Source: Crocinitomicaceae bacterium
Lineage (GTDB): Bacteria; Bacteroidota; Bacteroidia; Flavobacteriales_D; Crocinitomicaceae
Direction of reading: 5' to 3'
Assembly (NCBI GenBank): GCA_030830895.1
Contig: JAURMC010000013.1
Location: 1 to 64,000, forward strand
DNA: 64,000 nucleotides
Each line of letters starts with the position of its first letter. Positions within the stretch are counted from its first letter, which is position 1. This document shows positions 36,897-45,678 of the stretch, piece by piece. The notes beneath the pieces were generated by a model. The model made no database searches. It saw nothing but the letters and a program-made list of their open reading frames with translations, and was not told where the DNA came from. The position numbers and the translations under genes were made by a program.

Positions 36897-37317
36897 ATAA
36901 ATAAAAGAGAAGAATTAATAAATATCGTGTAAATTTCCCAATAAAAATAAACAGGAAGGTTGACTTCCATGATGCTTTAAAAAACCCCAAGGCGACAGCA
37001 ATTACATCTCCAACAAGCGGTAGCCATGATATAAGCGCTAGCCATGTCCCATAACGGCTTACCGACTCCTTCCATCTGGATATTTGATGATGTGTAACTC
37101 GGATTTTGGCTAACCACTCAGGTTTACCTAAAAACCCAATCCCGTAATTCAAATAACCTCCTAATGTATTTCCTGTGCTTGCGACTAACAAACAAATCCA
37201 TGGATTAAATGAAAACAACATGGTTATGAATATAGCCTCAGAGGCCACCGGAAGTATTGTCGCCGCTAACAAAGAGGCTATAAACAGCCCAATATATCCC
37301 CATTCAATCCAATCCAT
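36886..37317 (-). CDS. YqaA/DedA-like (VTT-type) membrane protein
   Basis: 143 residues of the short YqaA branch of the DedA/SNARE-associated family: re-entrant-type segment LPVASEAIFITMLF, GNTLGGYLNYGIGFLG and the LPLVGDVIAVALGFF motif. DedA proteins are linked to transbilayer movement of phospholipids and undecaprenyl phosphate; the YqaA branch is little studied. Its ATG directly abuts the T-run of the terminator of the preceding T9SS gene, leaving no leader. It overlaps the following membrane-protein gene by 11 bases. Confidence 0.82.
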   Translation of the reverse strand: MDWIEWGYIGLFIASLLAATILPVASEAIFITMLFSFNPWICLLVASTGNTLGGYLNYGIGFLGKPEWLAKIRVTHHQISRWKESVSRYGTWLALISWLPLVGDVIAVALGFFKASWKSTFLFIFIGKFTRYLLILLFYLYVQ

Positions 37318-37342
37318 AAAAAAAGGCCGGTTAACCGGCCTT
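37318..37342 (-). terminator. rho-independent terminator of the T9SS protein gene
   Basis: Perfect palindrome AAGGCCGGTT / AACCGGCCTT (37323-37342), followed on the minus strand by a run of seven T residues ending at the base before the YqaA-like ATG. A strong leftward terminator for the gene at 37362-39182. Confidence 0.9.
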
Positions 37343-37361
37343 AATTAAACATAAATACTTT

Positions 37362-39182
37362 TTATTTTTTGGCGAATTTGCGTGTAGCAAATCCATCATT
37401 GGTAATAATCTTCACGGTATATAATCCGGCAGATAAATCATTAATTGTTACTTGTTCTACAGCTATACCATTAGCTACATTGAATGTAGATTCCTTTACG
37501 ATGCTTCCTGCAGCATTATAAATTGCTATGACTCCAGTTGTTGTGTTATTGATTTCCATTTTAACATTTAACACCTCATTCGCTGGATTTGGATAAACTA
37601 AAGTGGAAATATTTGCCGATTCTTCGTTGATACCAATTGTTGGATCAAAATTCATTCGAACCCAAGGAGTTCCTGTTTGATAGTACCAAGTATTGTCAAA
37701 ATAATCAAAGAAGAAAGAGGTTTGTGGTGTAGAAGATCCCGCATTTACAACTCTCAATCCTTGACTATATGCCCCAATAACGGCTAAATATGTAGTATTT
37801 GGAACCAAATTTACCGGAACATTCAGCATAAGCATTTTATTTATATTCAAATCTGCAGCAGTTACGATATATGGATCTGATTCAGATTCAAAAACAAAAT
37901 CTCCTGTGGTTGCATCAACAGAATACAATTTTACAAAAACTTCGGTTCCTACTGTTGTTCCGCTTGCACCACCTAACATTCGTACGTCAATTCCTTTTAA
38001 GGTTTGAGCATTCCAAATATCAAATAGGTTTCCTGACTCAAAACCATCCGTTCCGTTTGAGGTAGAACCCGCCGGGGTTCCGTTATCCCGAGCATAAATA
38101 TAATTGGTAACATTGAAAGCAGTATTAGAGATTACATTGTTCGCAGGAACATCATCTGTTGAATCCGCTGTTAAGGCGTGAACTACGGTATAATTACCTA
38201 TTCCCGATGGGGTAAATGAATTAGCAATTATTAATGTGGACGTATCTAAAGAATTAATTGTACTTGAAGGGCTAGCAGAAGTAAAAGCGCCGTTATTCAC
38301 ATTAATGCTATATTCAACACCGGTTTGGTTGTTTATTCCCCCGTTAAATACATCTATTTCGAAATCAATAGGTGCGGTTTGTGTAGTGGGGATTTGATAA
38401 TATGGGAGGCCTGCTGTACCCCAATATTTTGAGGTAATACTTAGGTCATTCGTTGGATTAGTAACAATCTTAACATTATCAATATACCAACCATAAGTAA
38501 TCCAAACATTCGGATTCGCTGCTGAGCCCGGATAATTAGTTGTCCAACTAAATCGTATCCATATGTTTCCAGGATTGGCCGGTAAAATGGTTGCAAGGTT
38601 AATAATTTTTAAATCTGGATTTGCGTAGGGCGACCCGCCGGAGGCAGAAAGCACTGGTTTATCTAAATTGTTTCCAACAGAGAAAAACGTGGAGCCGTCT
38701 GTACTAATTTGAATATCTTGTAGGTCATTGAATCGTGCACCATACTGCTCAAACTCAATACTTATCTGATTACTTCCGCCAAGCGCTGCAATATTTATTG
38801 GATTTGCTGTTGTTAAGTTGTAAGTAACTGATAATGCTTGAGTACCTGGATTTTGTGTTGGGTCCCCATTTACTAATTCCGCATAATTTCCACCGCCGGT
38901 TGAATTAATTCCATTGCCTGACCACCAACCATCGGAGGTATTATTTATGTTCCATCCAAAATCAATTCCTGCCTGTCCGCTGTTGTCAATAACCCAATTA
39001 GCAAGTGAATCAAAATTATCAGACCACAAGGTTACTCCAAGAGTTTTCGTATCTATTATTGGTTTAGAACACATTGCATTTACCGAGGGAACTAAGTTGT
39101 TCGCAGTTGGTAAGAGGGGCTGCTTTTGTGCATAGACCACTGAACCAAGCACTACTAAAGAAAGGAATAAAGATTTTTTCAT
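37362..39182 (-). CDS. secreted T9SS type A sorting domain-containing protein
   Basis: 606 residues. A short signal peptide (MKKSLFLSLVVLGSVVYAQ) leads into a jelly-roll-like domain (about 48-240, starting LWSDNFDSL, resembling MAM/choice-of-anchor domains). A CARDB-like stretch of about 245-355 and another beta domain of about 360-510 follow. The C-terminal sorting domain opens with LVYPNPANEVLNV and ends RKFAKK. A cell-surface or released protein carried by the type IX system. No catalytic motif is visible, so adhesion or binding is likely but unproven. Transcribed alone and followed by a strong terminator. Confidence 0.85.
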   Translation of the reverse strand: MKKSLFLSLVVLGSVVYAQKQPLLPTANNLVPSVNAMCSKPIIDTKTLGVTLWSDNFDSLANWVIDNSGQAGIDFGWNINNTSDGWWSGNGINSTGGGNYAELVNGDPTQNPGTQALSVTYNLTTANPINIAALGGSNQISIEFEQYGARFNDLQDIQISTDGSTFFSVGNNLDKPVLSASGGSPYANPDLKIINLATILPANPGNIWIRFSWTTNYPGSAANPNVWITYGWYIDNVKIVTNPTNDLSITSKYWGTAGLPYYQIPTTQTAPIDFEIDVFNGGINNQTGVEYSINVNNGAFTSASPSSTINSLDTSTLIIANSFTPSGIGNYTVVHALTADSTDDVPANNVISNTAFNVTNYIYARDNGTPAGSTSNGTDGFESGNLFDIWNAQTLKGIDVRMLGGASGTTVGTEVFVKLYSVDATTGDFVFESESDPYIVTAADLNINKMLMLNVPVNLVPNTTYLAVIGAYSQGLRVVNAGSSTPQTSFFFDYFDNTWYYQTGTPWVRMNFDPTIGINEESANISTLVYPNPANEVLNVKMEINNTTTGVIAIYNAAGSIVKESTFNVANGIAVEQVTINDLSAGLYTVKIITNDGFATRKFAKK

Positions 39183-39228
39183 ATGTTAAATTTGTTTTTC
39201 ATGTGTAAAAATAAATCAAAAAATTAAA

Positions 39229-40008
39229 TTATAATTTTCTTTCTTTTAGAAAAGGAAGCGTTCTTCTAATGTGTTGTAAATGAAGATAAGAAATAGAATG
39301 TAGGACTAAGGTAGAATCATTAAGAATGGGAGCCGTAAGATAACTACCATCAGCGGAGATTAAACAGGAATGGCCTTCATATACTATTTGATTTCCATCG
39401 ACCCCTACCCGATTCACTGCAGCAACAAAACATTGATTCTCAATGGCTCTGGCTAATAATAATGAGTCCCAGTTACTAATTCTCCGGGTGGGCCAATTTG
39501 CAACATATAATAACAAATCATATTGTGGATTGCCTGATAAAACTTGATTTCTAGCAGCTTCAGGAAAACGCAGGTCAAAACATATTTGAAGATTGATTTT
39601 CCACCCTTTGAAGGAAACAATTGTTTGGCTTTTTCCTGATTCGAACACTTGGTCTTCACCAGAAAAAGCAAATAAATACTGTTTATTGTAATAGGCAAGC
39701 ATCTTTCCTTCTGCAATGAATACCCCCCTATTATAATATTTCCCCTCCGACTTAATTAGCAAAGAGGTATAAAACGCAGTATTATATTCCCGTGATCGTT
39801 GCATTAACCATTCTACAGACTCTGATTTATCCCATTCTTCTGCGAACTCCTTAGCATTCATGCTAAATCCTGTAAAGGCCATTTCAGGAATTAAAATCAA
39901 ATCGGCTCCAGGATGTGTTTTTAATTCATACTCAATCCTGCTTCTATTTTCTTTTGGATTTTGCCACGCTTGATCAAATTGTAATAAACCAATTACTAAA
40001 TCTTGCAT
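39229..40008 (-). CDS. carbon-nitrogen hydrolase, omega-amidase (Nit2/YafV-like)
   Basis: 259 residues of the nitrilase superfamily with the complete triad Glu42 (PEMAFTG), Lys109 (YYNKQYLF) and Cys143 (ICFDLRFPE). The CFDLRFPE context and its neighbour point to omega-amidase, which hydrolyses alpha-ketoglutaramate or alpha-ketosuccinamate to the 2-oxo acid and ammonia. The 5' end overlaps the aminotransferase gene by 13 bases; glutamine-dependent transamination by that enzyme would produce its substrate. Confidence 0.88.
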   Translation of the reverse strand: MQDLVIGLLQFDQAWQNPKENRSRIEYELKTHPGADLILIPEMAFTGFSMNAKEFAEEWDKSESVEWLMQRSREYNTAFYTSLLIKSEGKYYNRGVFIAEGKMLAYYNKQYLFAFSGEDQVFESGKSQTIVSFKGWKINLQICFDLRFPEAARNQVLSGNPQYDLLLYVANWPTRRISNWDSLLLARAIENQCFVAAVNRVGVDGNQIVYEGHSCLISADGSYLTAPILNDSTLVLHSISYLHLQHIRRTLPFLKERKL

Positions 40009-41123
40009 AGTCTTTCTAAGGCTTTGGTGAGCGTTTTTTGGTCTTTAGCGAAACATAAACGAATGTAGTGAAAATCTTTATTTGATTCGTAAAATACCGA
40101 AACAGGTATTGCCGCAACACCATGTTCTTTTATTAACCACTTACAAAAATCCACGTCATTTTGAGTTGAAATCTGACTATAGTCTACTGTTTGAAAATAG
40201 GTGCCTTCGCAGGGCAAACATATAAATCTACTTTTTGACAATCCTTCTCTAAAAAACATCATTCGTTCTTGATATTCGGTTCGGAATAATGAAGGATTAA
40301 ACAAAGGTAAAAACTTAGAAATAGCATCTTGCATCACAGAATTTACACTAAAAACCAAATACTGATGTACGCGTAATATCCGCTGCATTAAGTTTGTTGG
40401 GGCACTCAAATACCCTATTTTCCATCCTGTAACCTGCAGCGTTTTTCCAAAAGACGAAACAACTACTGATCTCACTCTCAATATGTCATAAGCCCTTACC
40501 GAAATGTGCTGTCTTGAATATGTTAAATACTCATATACCTCATCAGATAGTATCGTGAGATTTGGATTATTATTGACTATGTCAATGAGCTTTGAAAAAT
40601 CTTCAGACGTCCACACGCGTCCACTTGGGTTATGAGGGTTATTAATGATCAGTAATTTTGTTTTTGCATTTATAGCTGCAGTAATTGCGTGCCAATCTGG
40701 TAAAAAATCTAAGCTAAGTTCAACATGAATTGGTTTAGCGCCTACTAGTAATACCGGGGTTTCATAACAGTCATAACAAGGATCCAGCAACACTACCTCG
40801 TCTCCAGCAGTAACTAGGGCTTGTATGGTGGTGAAAATCGCTTGCGTTGCCCCTGCAGTAATTAATAATTCCTCCAATGATATTGGCAATCCATTATGTT
40901 GATTAATCAAGTTTTTAATTGCAGTGCGCAAGGCTAAGTTACCTTGATATGGCGCATATTGATGCGATTCACTTTGAACTGCCTCAGAAACGGCATCAAG
41001 AAGCTTTTGATCTATTGGAAAATCAGGAAATCCTTGGGCCAAATTAACCGCACCATATTGATTCGCTAATTGAGTCATCACAGAAAAAATACTCGGGGTT
41101 GAAGGAACTGAAATGTCGTCCAT
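39996..41123 (-). CDS. class I/II aminotransferase (methionine/kynurenine aminotransferase-like)
   Basis: 375 residues, a PLP fold type I aminotransferase. VNLAQGFPDFP near the N-terminus and NNPHNPSGRVW are typical of the YbdL/glutamine transaminase K branch. The PLP lysine is Lys227 in SSFGKTLQVTGWKIGYL. It likely transaminates methionine, its oxo acid or aromatic acids, with glutamine as a possible donor. It overlaps the S41 protease gene (TAATG) and the omega-amidase gene. Confidence 0.9.
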   Translation of the reverse strand: MDDISVPSTPSIFSVMTQLANQYGAVNLAQGFPDFPIDQKLLDAVSEAVQSESHQYAPYQGNLALRTAIKNLINQHNGLPISLEELLITAGATQAIFTTIQALVTAGDEVVLLDPCYDCYETPVLLVGAKPIHVELSLDFLPDWHAITAAINAKTKLLIINNPHNPSGRVWTSEDFSKLIDIVNNNPNLTILSDEVYEYLTYSRQHISVRAYDILRVRSVVVSSFGKTLQVTGWKIGYLSAPTNLMQRILRVHQYLVFSVNSVMQDAISKFLPLFNPSLFRTEYQERMMFFREGLSKSRFICLPCEGTYFQTVDYSQISTQNDVDFCKWLIKEHGVAAIPVSVFYESNKDFHYIRLCFAKDQKTLTKALERLCKI

Positions 41124-42574
41124 TAGTGAGTAAGAAAATAGGATAAATGAATATCTTTTCCTGCTTGAATATCACTTATTGTTGGCGTGAGTAATACCGA
41201 GGGCTCAATTGATTTGTTGCTAGTAGGGTCATCGAATGCATTAACTTTCATTGTGGAAATCATAACAGGAAGCGCCGTATTATTTAAATAAATGGTTACT
41301 GGATTAGCAAACGTTCCCGTATAGGTTCCTGAAGCAGGTGTTCCCACAATTACGCCTCTGTCGATGGCTGCAAACCAGGCGGCAAAATTCGCTGATGCAG
41401 ACATTGACATTCCATTTATAAACAACGTACACTTTCCGGAAAATGAACGCCTATTTTTATTAAGCAATATGGGGTCATTGAACACTGTATCAATTGTACC
41501 TTTAGGGCTGTTATAAAAATCCCATTCTCGTGCAATGGCCCCATTTGGATAATAACGCCTTGCGGTGCGCCTGAACCTCCATTTCTGAACTTTTGAAAGT
41601 TGTTCAAAGCGGTCATAATTACTGCGTTTGTACACATAATAATTACTGTATTTTATTCCTTCTGGCACTAAAAAACTCATTAAGTATTCTTGTAAAAGTA
41701 TATATCCTCCCGTGTTGTTTCTCAAGTCAATTGCCAACGATTCAATGCTATCCATTTCAATATCCTTAAACACCTCATCCATTCTTTTTTTAAATGAATT
41801 AAGCGTCGTTGGGGAGAAGGATGAAATACTCAAAACGCCCTTCTTCCCAAAATTGTTGTAGGTAATTTTTGCTTCTTCACCTAAAAAATCAGTAGAATTA
41901 AACGCTTTTCTTAAGCGCGGCCGACTTACTTCTTTATGAACCGTGTCACCTTTGTAAACATAATCCACTTCTGCTCTTTTTTTAATAGTTTGGAGGTTGC
42001 TTAATCCACAAAACACATTAATTGAAAGCTCTTTTTTAGCATGATTTGCGTGAGCCTCAATTGGCGTAAAATCCATTGCGGTTTGGCGAAAATACCTAGG
42101 TTCTATTTTATTGAATGCTAACAATTCTGACCCCGTTGGAATAATGGATTTCCATGACTTTACCACAAAAACTTTATCGTTAATTGGATGGAGCATAAAC
42201 GGGAGATAGTGTCGAGAAAACCTAGAATAAGATAGTAATTCTCGCACGTTAAAAAATGTATGTGAATCTCTTAACTCTTGTAGATAATCATTCAAAATTT
42301 GGGTAAACTCCAATAAGGTTTTATCGGTGCTACAACGATCAATGGCTTGTAAAAAAGCTGAATCTAGCGCCGAAGCCATCGTGTAACGGTGCAGGTCTGG
42401 GTGAATCTCATATAACCTTTCTTTGAGCTCTTTTAAATCCTCAATAAGCGCTGATGCACAAATTTTATCGCGAACAGGATCCGTATTATATTTAAACGCC
42501 AAGTATTTACAGGATTGAGTAAATCCCGAAGGGATACACAATACAAAGCAACAATACCATATAATTTTTCGCAT
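41123..42574 (-). CDS. S41 family peptidase, secreted
   Basis: 483 residues from MRKIIWYCCFVLC, an evident signal peptide start; the frame extends 75 bases further upstream without resembling a leader. The C-terminal part has AIDLRNNTGGY and the active-site region NGMSMSASANFAAW, where the serine of SAS corresponds to the S41 nucleophile. A PDZ domain is not evident, unlike in the protease at 2910-4466. It probably cuts peptides in the periplasm. It is the first gene of a three-gene leftward operon with the aminotransferase and omega-amidase. Confidence 0.82.
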   Translation of the reverse strand: MRKIIWYCCFVLCIPSGFTQSCKYLAFKYNTDPVRDKICASALIEDLKELKERLYEIHPDLHRYTMASALDSAFLQAIDRCSTDKTLLEFTQILNDYLQELRDSHTFFNVRELLSYSRFSRHYLPFMLHPINDKVFVVKSWKSIIPTGSELLAFNKIEPRYFRQTAMDFTPIEAHANHAKKELSINVFCGLSNLQTIKKRAEVDYVYKGDTVHKEVSRPRLRKAFNSTDFLGEEAKITYNNFGKKGVLSISSFSPTTLNSFKKRMDEVFKDIEMDSIESLAIDLRNNTGGYILLQEYLMSFLVPEGIKYSNYYVYKRSNYDRFEQLSKVQKWRFRRTARRYYPNGAIAREWDFYNSPKGTIDTVFNDPILLNKNRRSFSGKCTLFINGMSMSASANFAAWFAAIDRGVIVGTPASGTYTGTFANPVTIYLNNTALPVMISTMKVNAFDDPTSNKSIEPSVLLTPTISDIQAGKDIHLSYFLTH

Positions 42575-42580
42575 TGAATA

Positions 42581-42588
42581 CAAAAATA
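42581..42588 (-). promoter_or_regulatory. -7 promoter box immediately before the S41 peptidase start
   Basis: TATTTTTG on the minus strand, an exact TAnnTTTG match, ending 6 bases before the ATG of the S41 peptidase. If active it would produce a near-leaderless mRNA. The surrounding T-rich sequence makes a chance match possible. Confidence 0.35.
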
Positions 42589-42686
42589 AAAAAGCTGTGC
42601 ATGTAGCCTGAATTAAGTGCAGATTTATTTTTTTTATGGCGTGAGTCAAACACCTATATTTTATAATTTAACAGCCGAAAATAATT

Positions 42687-43568
42687 ATGGAGATTTTGAT
42701 TGTTGGAGGCTCTGGATTTATTGGACAAGCACTCCAAAAAGCGCTTGACTTAATTCGTGTCCCTTATAAGGTACTAAGCAGAACCCCCAAGACTGATACG
42801 CATATATATTGGAACCCAAACAATCATGAATTAGATCACTCTTCTCTTGGCACAATAACACATATTATAAATTTAGCTGGGGCAGGAATAGCAGATCAGC
42901 GATGGACGAAACAGAGGAAAGAAGAGTTAATAAAATCACGGATAAACTCAACAGAATACTTACATAATGAATGCCGGAAATATTGCCCTAATTTAATTGG
43001 TTATATAGGGATTTCCGGAGTTAATGCTTTTGGTTTTAACAATAATCGAAAATACCATGAAGGTGACGCATACGGGGATGATTTTTTATCTCAATTAGTA
43101 GCGCAATGGGAGCAAGCCCACCTGCTTTTTAATCAGTTGCCTTCTTTCAGTATTTTTCGTCTAGGAATGGTTTTGTCAAGCCACGGAGGGGCTTATCGAA
43201 AAATCGCCGCCCCAATGAAATTTTACATGGGTGCCGTTCCTGGCAGTGGAAAACAACTGGTTCCTTGGGTACATTTAGATGACGTCGTCGGCTTAACATT
43301 AAAGGTACTGCAAGATAAACCACTTGGACTTATTCACGTGGTAAGTGAAAATTCAAGCATGAGTGAACTAACAAAAACGATTGCCCAAAAAGAGAGATCT
43401 GTGATCATTCTCCCAAACATTCCTTCATCTGTTATTCGACTATTTTTTGGGGAGATGGGGTTATTATTAACAGAATCCCTACAGATTAACCACACCAAAC
43501 TAGCCCAATCTGGCTATAACATTCGATTTAATAATCTATCCGACCTTATGTATGAAAAAGAAAACTAA
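42687..43568 (+). CDS. TIGR01777 family NAD-dependent epimerase/dehydratase-like protein
   Basis: 293 residues, an extended short-chain dehydrogenase-type Rossmann fold beginning ILIVGGSGFIGQAL. The segments NLAGAGIADQRWT, LGMVLSSHGGAYRK and GSGKQLVPWVHLDDVVG are diagnostic for TIGR01777 (YfcH/SulA-like, SDR39U1 in eukaryotes). The biochemical activity of this family is unknown. The last 17 bases overlap the start of phoH. Confidence 0.88.
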   Translation: MEILIVGGSGFIGQALQKALDLIRVPYKVLSRTPKTDTHIYWNPNNHELDHSSLGTITHIINLAGAGIADQRWTKQRKEELIKSRINSTEYLHNECRKYCPNLIGYIGISGVNAFGFNNNRKYHEGDAYGDDFLSQLVAQWEQAHLLFNQLPSFSIFRLGMVLSSHGGAYRKIAAPMKFYMGAVPGSGKQLVPWVHLDDVVGLTLKVLQDKPLGLIHVVSENSSMSELTKTIAQKERSVIILPNIPSSVIRLFFGEMGLLLTESLQINHTKLAQSGYNIRFNNLSDLMYEKEN

Positions 43569-44877
43569 GATTTTTGTGTTAGACACCTCGGTATTAATTC
43601 ACGATCACCAGGCGATAAAAAATTTCAAACAACACGACGTAGCAATACCAATAACAGTATTAGAAGAATTAGATAAATTCAAATTAGGAAACGACACCAA
43701 GAACTTTTCTGCACGCGAAGTAATTCGCTTTATTGATAAACTAGTGGGAAATGAACGATTGAACAATTGGATTGAAATTGAAAAGCCCCTAGGGAAATTC
43801 AAAATAATCATGGATCATAACCCGAAAACACTCAATGCTGAGAAAATATATGCCACCTCAAAAAATGACCATAAAATAATCAATGCCGCACTTATTTTAC
43901 AAGAAGAATTTCCTAGTCGCAATATCATTTTAGTTACTAAAGATATCAATCTACGGATAAAATCAAAAGCACTTGGTGTTGCAGCCGAGGATTATGAAAC
44001 AGGTAAAGTATATGAGCTAAAAAATGAGTTAACACCTGACTATATTATTGAAAATGTAAACAGTGAGTTAATTCGTGAAGTATTTACAAGAGGAACATGC
44101 GAGGAAAGCGGGGTTCTCGGCGCATTGAAGCGTACCAATGGATATTATATATTAAAAAATGGGAAAACGTCTTCACTGGTATATTACAACCAATCAACAG
44201 GAATGATGGATCGAATTGAAAAGGAGTTTGTCTATGGCATTAAACCAAAGAATGCAGAGCAAGCCTTTGCTTTACATGCGCTAATGAATCCCGAAATTAA
44301 GTTAGTTGCGCTTCAAGGGGTTGCGGGTACAGGTAAAACCCTACTCGCTTTGGCCGCTGCATTAGAGCAAGAAAAAAAATATAACCAAATTATTTTAGCC
44401 CGACCAATTGTTCCCTTGTCAAACAAAGAAATTGGATTTTTACCCGGAGACGCCACCGATAAAATTAGTCCATACATGGAGCCCTTGTGGGATAATTTAA
44501 AATTTATTAAGTCACAATATGGTGAGCACGAAAAAAAGCACAAGGCAATTAGTGATATGGAAGAATCTAAGAAAATTGTGATTACCCCCTTAGCCTTTAT
44601 TCGGGGTAGAAGTTTTTCTAATATTATGTTTATCATTGACGAAGCACAAAATTTAACTCCGCACGAAATTAAAACGATAATTACTCGTGCTGGTGATAAC
44701 ACAAAAATTGTGTTCACTGGAGACGTGCATCAGATAGACACGCCGTACCTGGACGAATACAGTAACGGGCTAGCGTATTTAATTCAAAAAATTAATGACC
44801 AACCTTTATTTGCTCATGTAAAACTTGAAAAAGGGGAACGGTCTGAATTAGCAAATCTTGCAAACGACTTGCTATAA
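43552..44877 (+). CDS. PhoH family protein with N-terminal PIN domain (PhoH2-like)
   Basis: 441 residues. An N-terminal PIN nuclease domain (FVLDTSVLIHD near residue 7, EELDKF, a third acidic site near KDIN) is joined to a PhoH ATPase domain with Walker A GVAGTGKT (Lys262) and Walker B FIIDEAQN. PIN-PhoH proteins act as RNA helicase/RNases in characterised cases. It starts inside the end of the TIGR01777 gene. Its stop is one base from the convergent FtsE-like gene. Confidence 0.92.
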   Translation: MKKKTKIFVLDTSVLIHDHQAIKNFKQHDVAIPITVLEELDKFKLGNDTKNFSAREVIRFIDKLVGNERLNNWIEIEKPLGKFKIIMDHNPKTLNAEKIYATSKNDHKIINAALILQEEFPSRNIILVTKDINLRIKSKALGVAAEDYETGKVYELKNELTPDYIIENVNSELIREVFTRGTCEESGVLGALKRTNGYYILKNGKTSSLVYYNQSTGMMDRIEKEFVYGIKPKNAEQAFALHALMNPEIKLVALQGVAGTGKTLLALAAALEQEKKYNQIILARPIVPLSNKEIGFLPGDATDKISPYMEPLWDNLKFIKSQYGEHEKKHKAISDMEESKKIVITPLAFIRGRSFSNIMFIIDEAQNLTPHEIKTIITRAGDNTKIVFTGDVHQIDTPYLDEYSNGLAYLIQKINDQPLFAHVKLEKGERSELANLANDLL

Positions 44878-44878
44878 T

Positions 44879-45544
44879 TTAATCAAGTATTTCCTCATTT
44901 TCCACCCGTAAAGTTCTGGCAGGAAACTTTTTTACCATTTGTAAATCATGCGTGGCCATTAACACCGCTGTGTTTTCTTCCTTGGAAAGGGCCACCAACA
45001 ATTGCATGATTTCTTCAGAGGTTTCTTCATCTAAATTTCCTGTTGGTTCATCCGCCAAAATAATCTTGGGATCATTTAACAAGGCTCTTGCAATAGAAAC
45101 GCGTTGTTGCTCTCCCCCGGAAAGCGTATGGGGCATTTTATCAGCTTTTTGTTCAATCCCAACTAATTGCAATACGCTCATAGCGCGTTTATGAATTTCT
45201 GTTTTATTAGTCCATCCTGTAGCCTTCAAAACAAAATACAAATTTTGAATAACTGTTCGATCCATTAATAATTGAAAATCTTGAAAAACAATACCTAGTT
45301 TTCTTCTAAGAAATGGGATTTCTTTAGGTTTTAATCCTTTTAAATCATACCCTGTAATTATTCCTTCTCCATTTGTAATTTGCAGCTCCCCATATAAGGT
45401 TTTTAATAACGAACTTTTACCGCTACCCGTTTTACCAATTAAATATACAAACTCCGCCTCATGAACTGATAAGTTCACTTGTTTAAGAATGGTTTTATCT
45501 CCTTGAAGGATATTCACCCCCGATAAATTAATAATTTGTTCCAC
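44879..45544 (-). CDS. ABC transporter ATP-binding protein, FtsE-like
   Basis: 221 residues with a GTG start (EQIINLSGV). Walker A GKTGSGKSS, signature LSGGEQQRVSIARALL and Walker B IILADEPTGNLD are all complete, in the order and length typical of FtsE/LolD-type ATPases. FtsE works with FtsX to regulate peptidoglycan hydrolases at division. No permease gene is adjacent, so the partner must be elsewhere and FtsE rather than LolD is only probable. A CATCTTTG box (one mismatch to TAnnTTTG) at 45559-45566 on the minus strand may be its promoter. Confidence 0.85.
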   Translation of the reverse strand: MEQIINLSGVNILQGDKTILKQVNLSVHEAEFVYLIGKTGSGKSSLLKTLYGELQITNGEGIITGYDLKGLKPKEIPFLRRKLGIVFQDFQLLMDRTVIQNLYFVLKATGWTNKTEIHKRAMSVLQLVGIEQKADKMPHTLSGGEQQRVSIARALLNDPKIILADEPTGNLDEETSEEIMQLLVALSKEENTAVLMATHDLQMVKKFPARTLRVENEEILD

Positions 45545-45666
45545 GTGTGATTTTTTTACAAAGATGGTGTAGAGAATGTGTTAATTCACATCATATTAAA
45601 ATATCTCTTAACAAAAATGCGTGAAAAACTTTTAACCTACAGCGAATTCAAGCGTTCTCTGAGGTA

Positions 45667-45674
45667 TACTTTTG
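45667..45674 (+). promoter_or_regulatory. -7 promoter box four bases before the TPR protein start
   Basis: TACTTTTG, an exact TAnnTTTG match, with a TTC (near TTG) 17 bases upstream at 45647-45649. Only 4 bases separate it from the ATG of the TPR gene, whose signal peptide starts at that ATG. Transcription would then begin at or next to the start codon. Confidence 0.5.
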
Positions 45675-45678
45675 CTAC

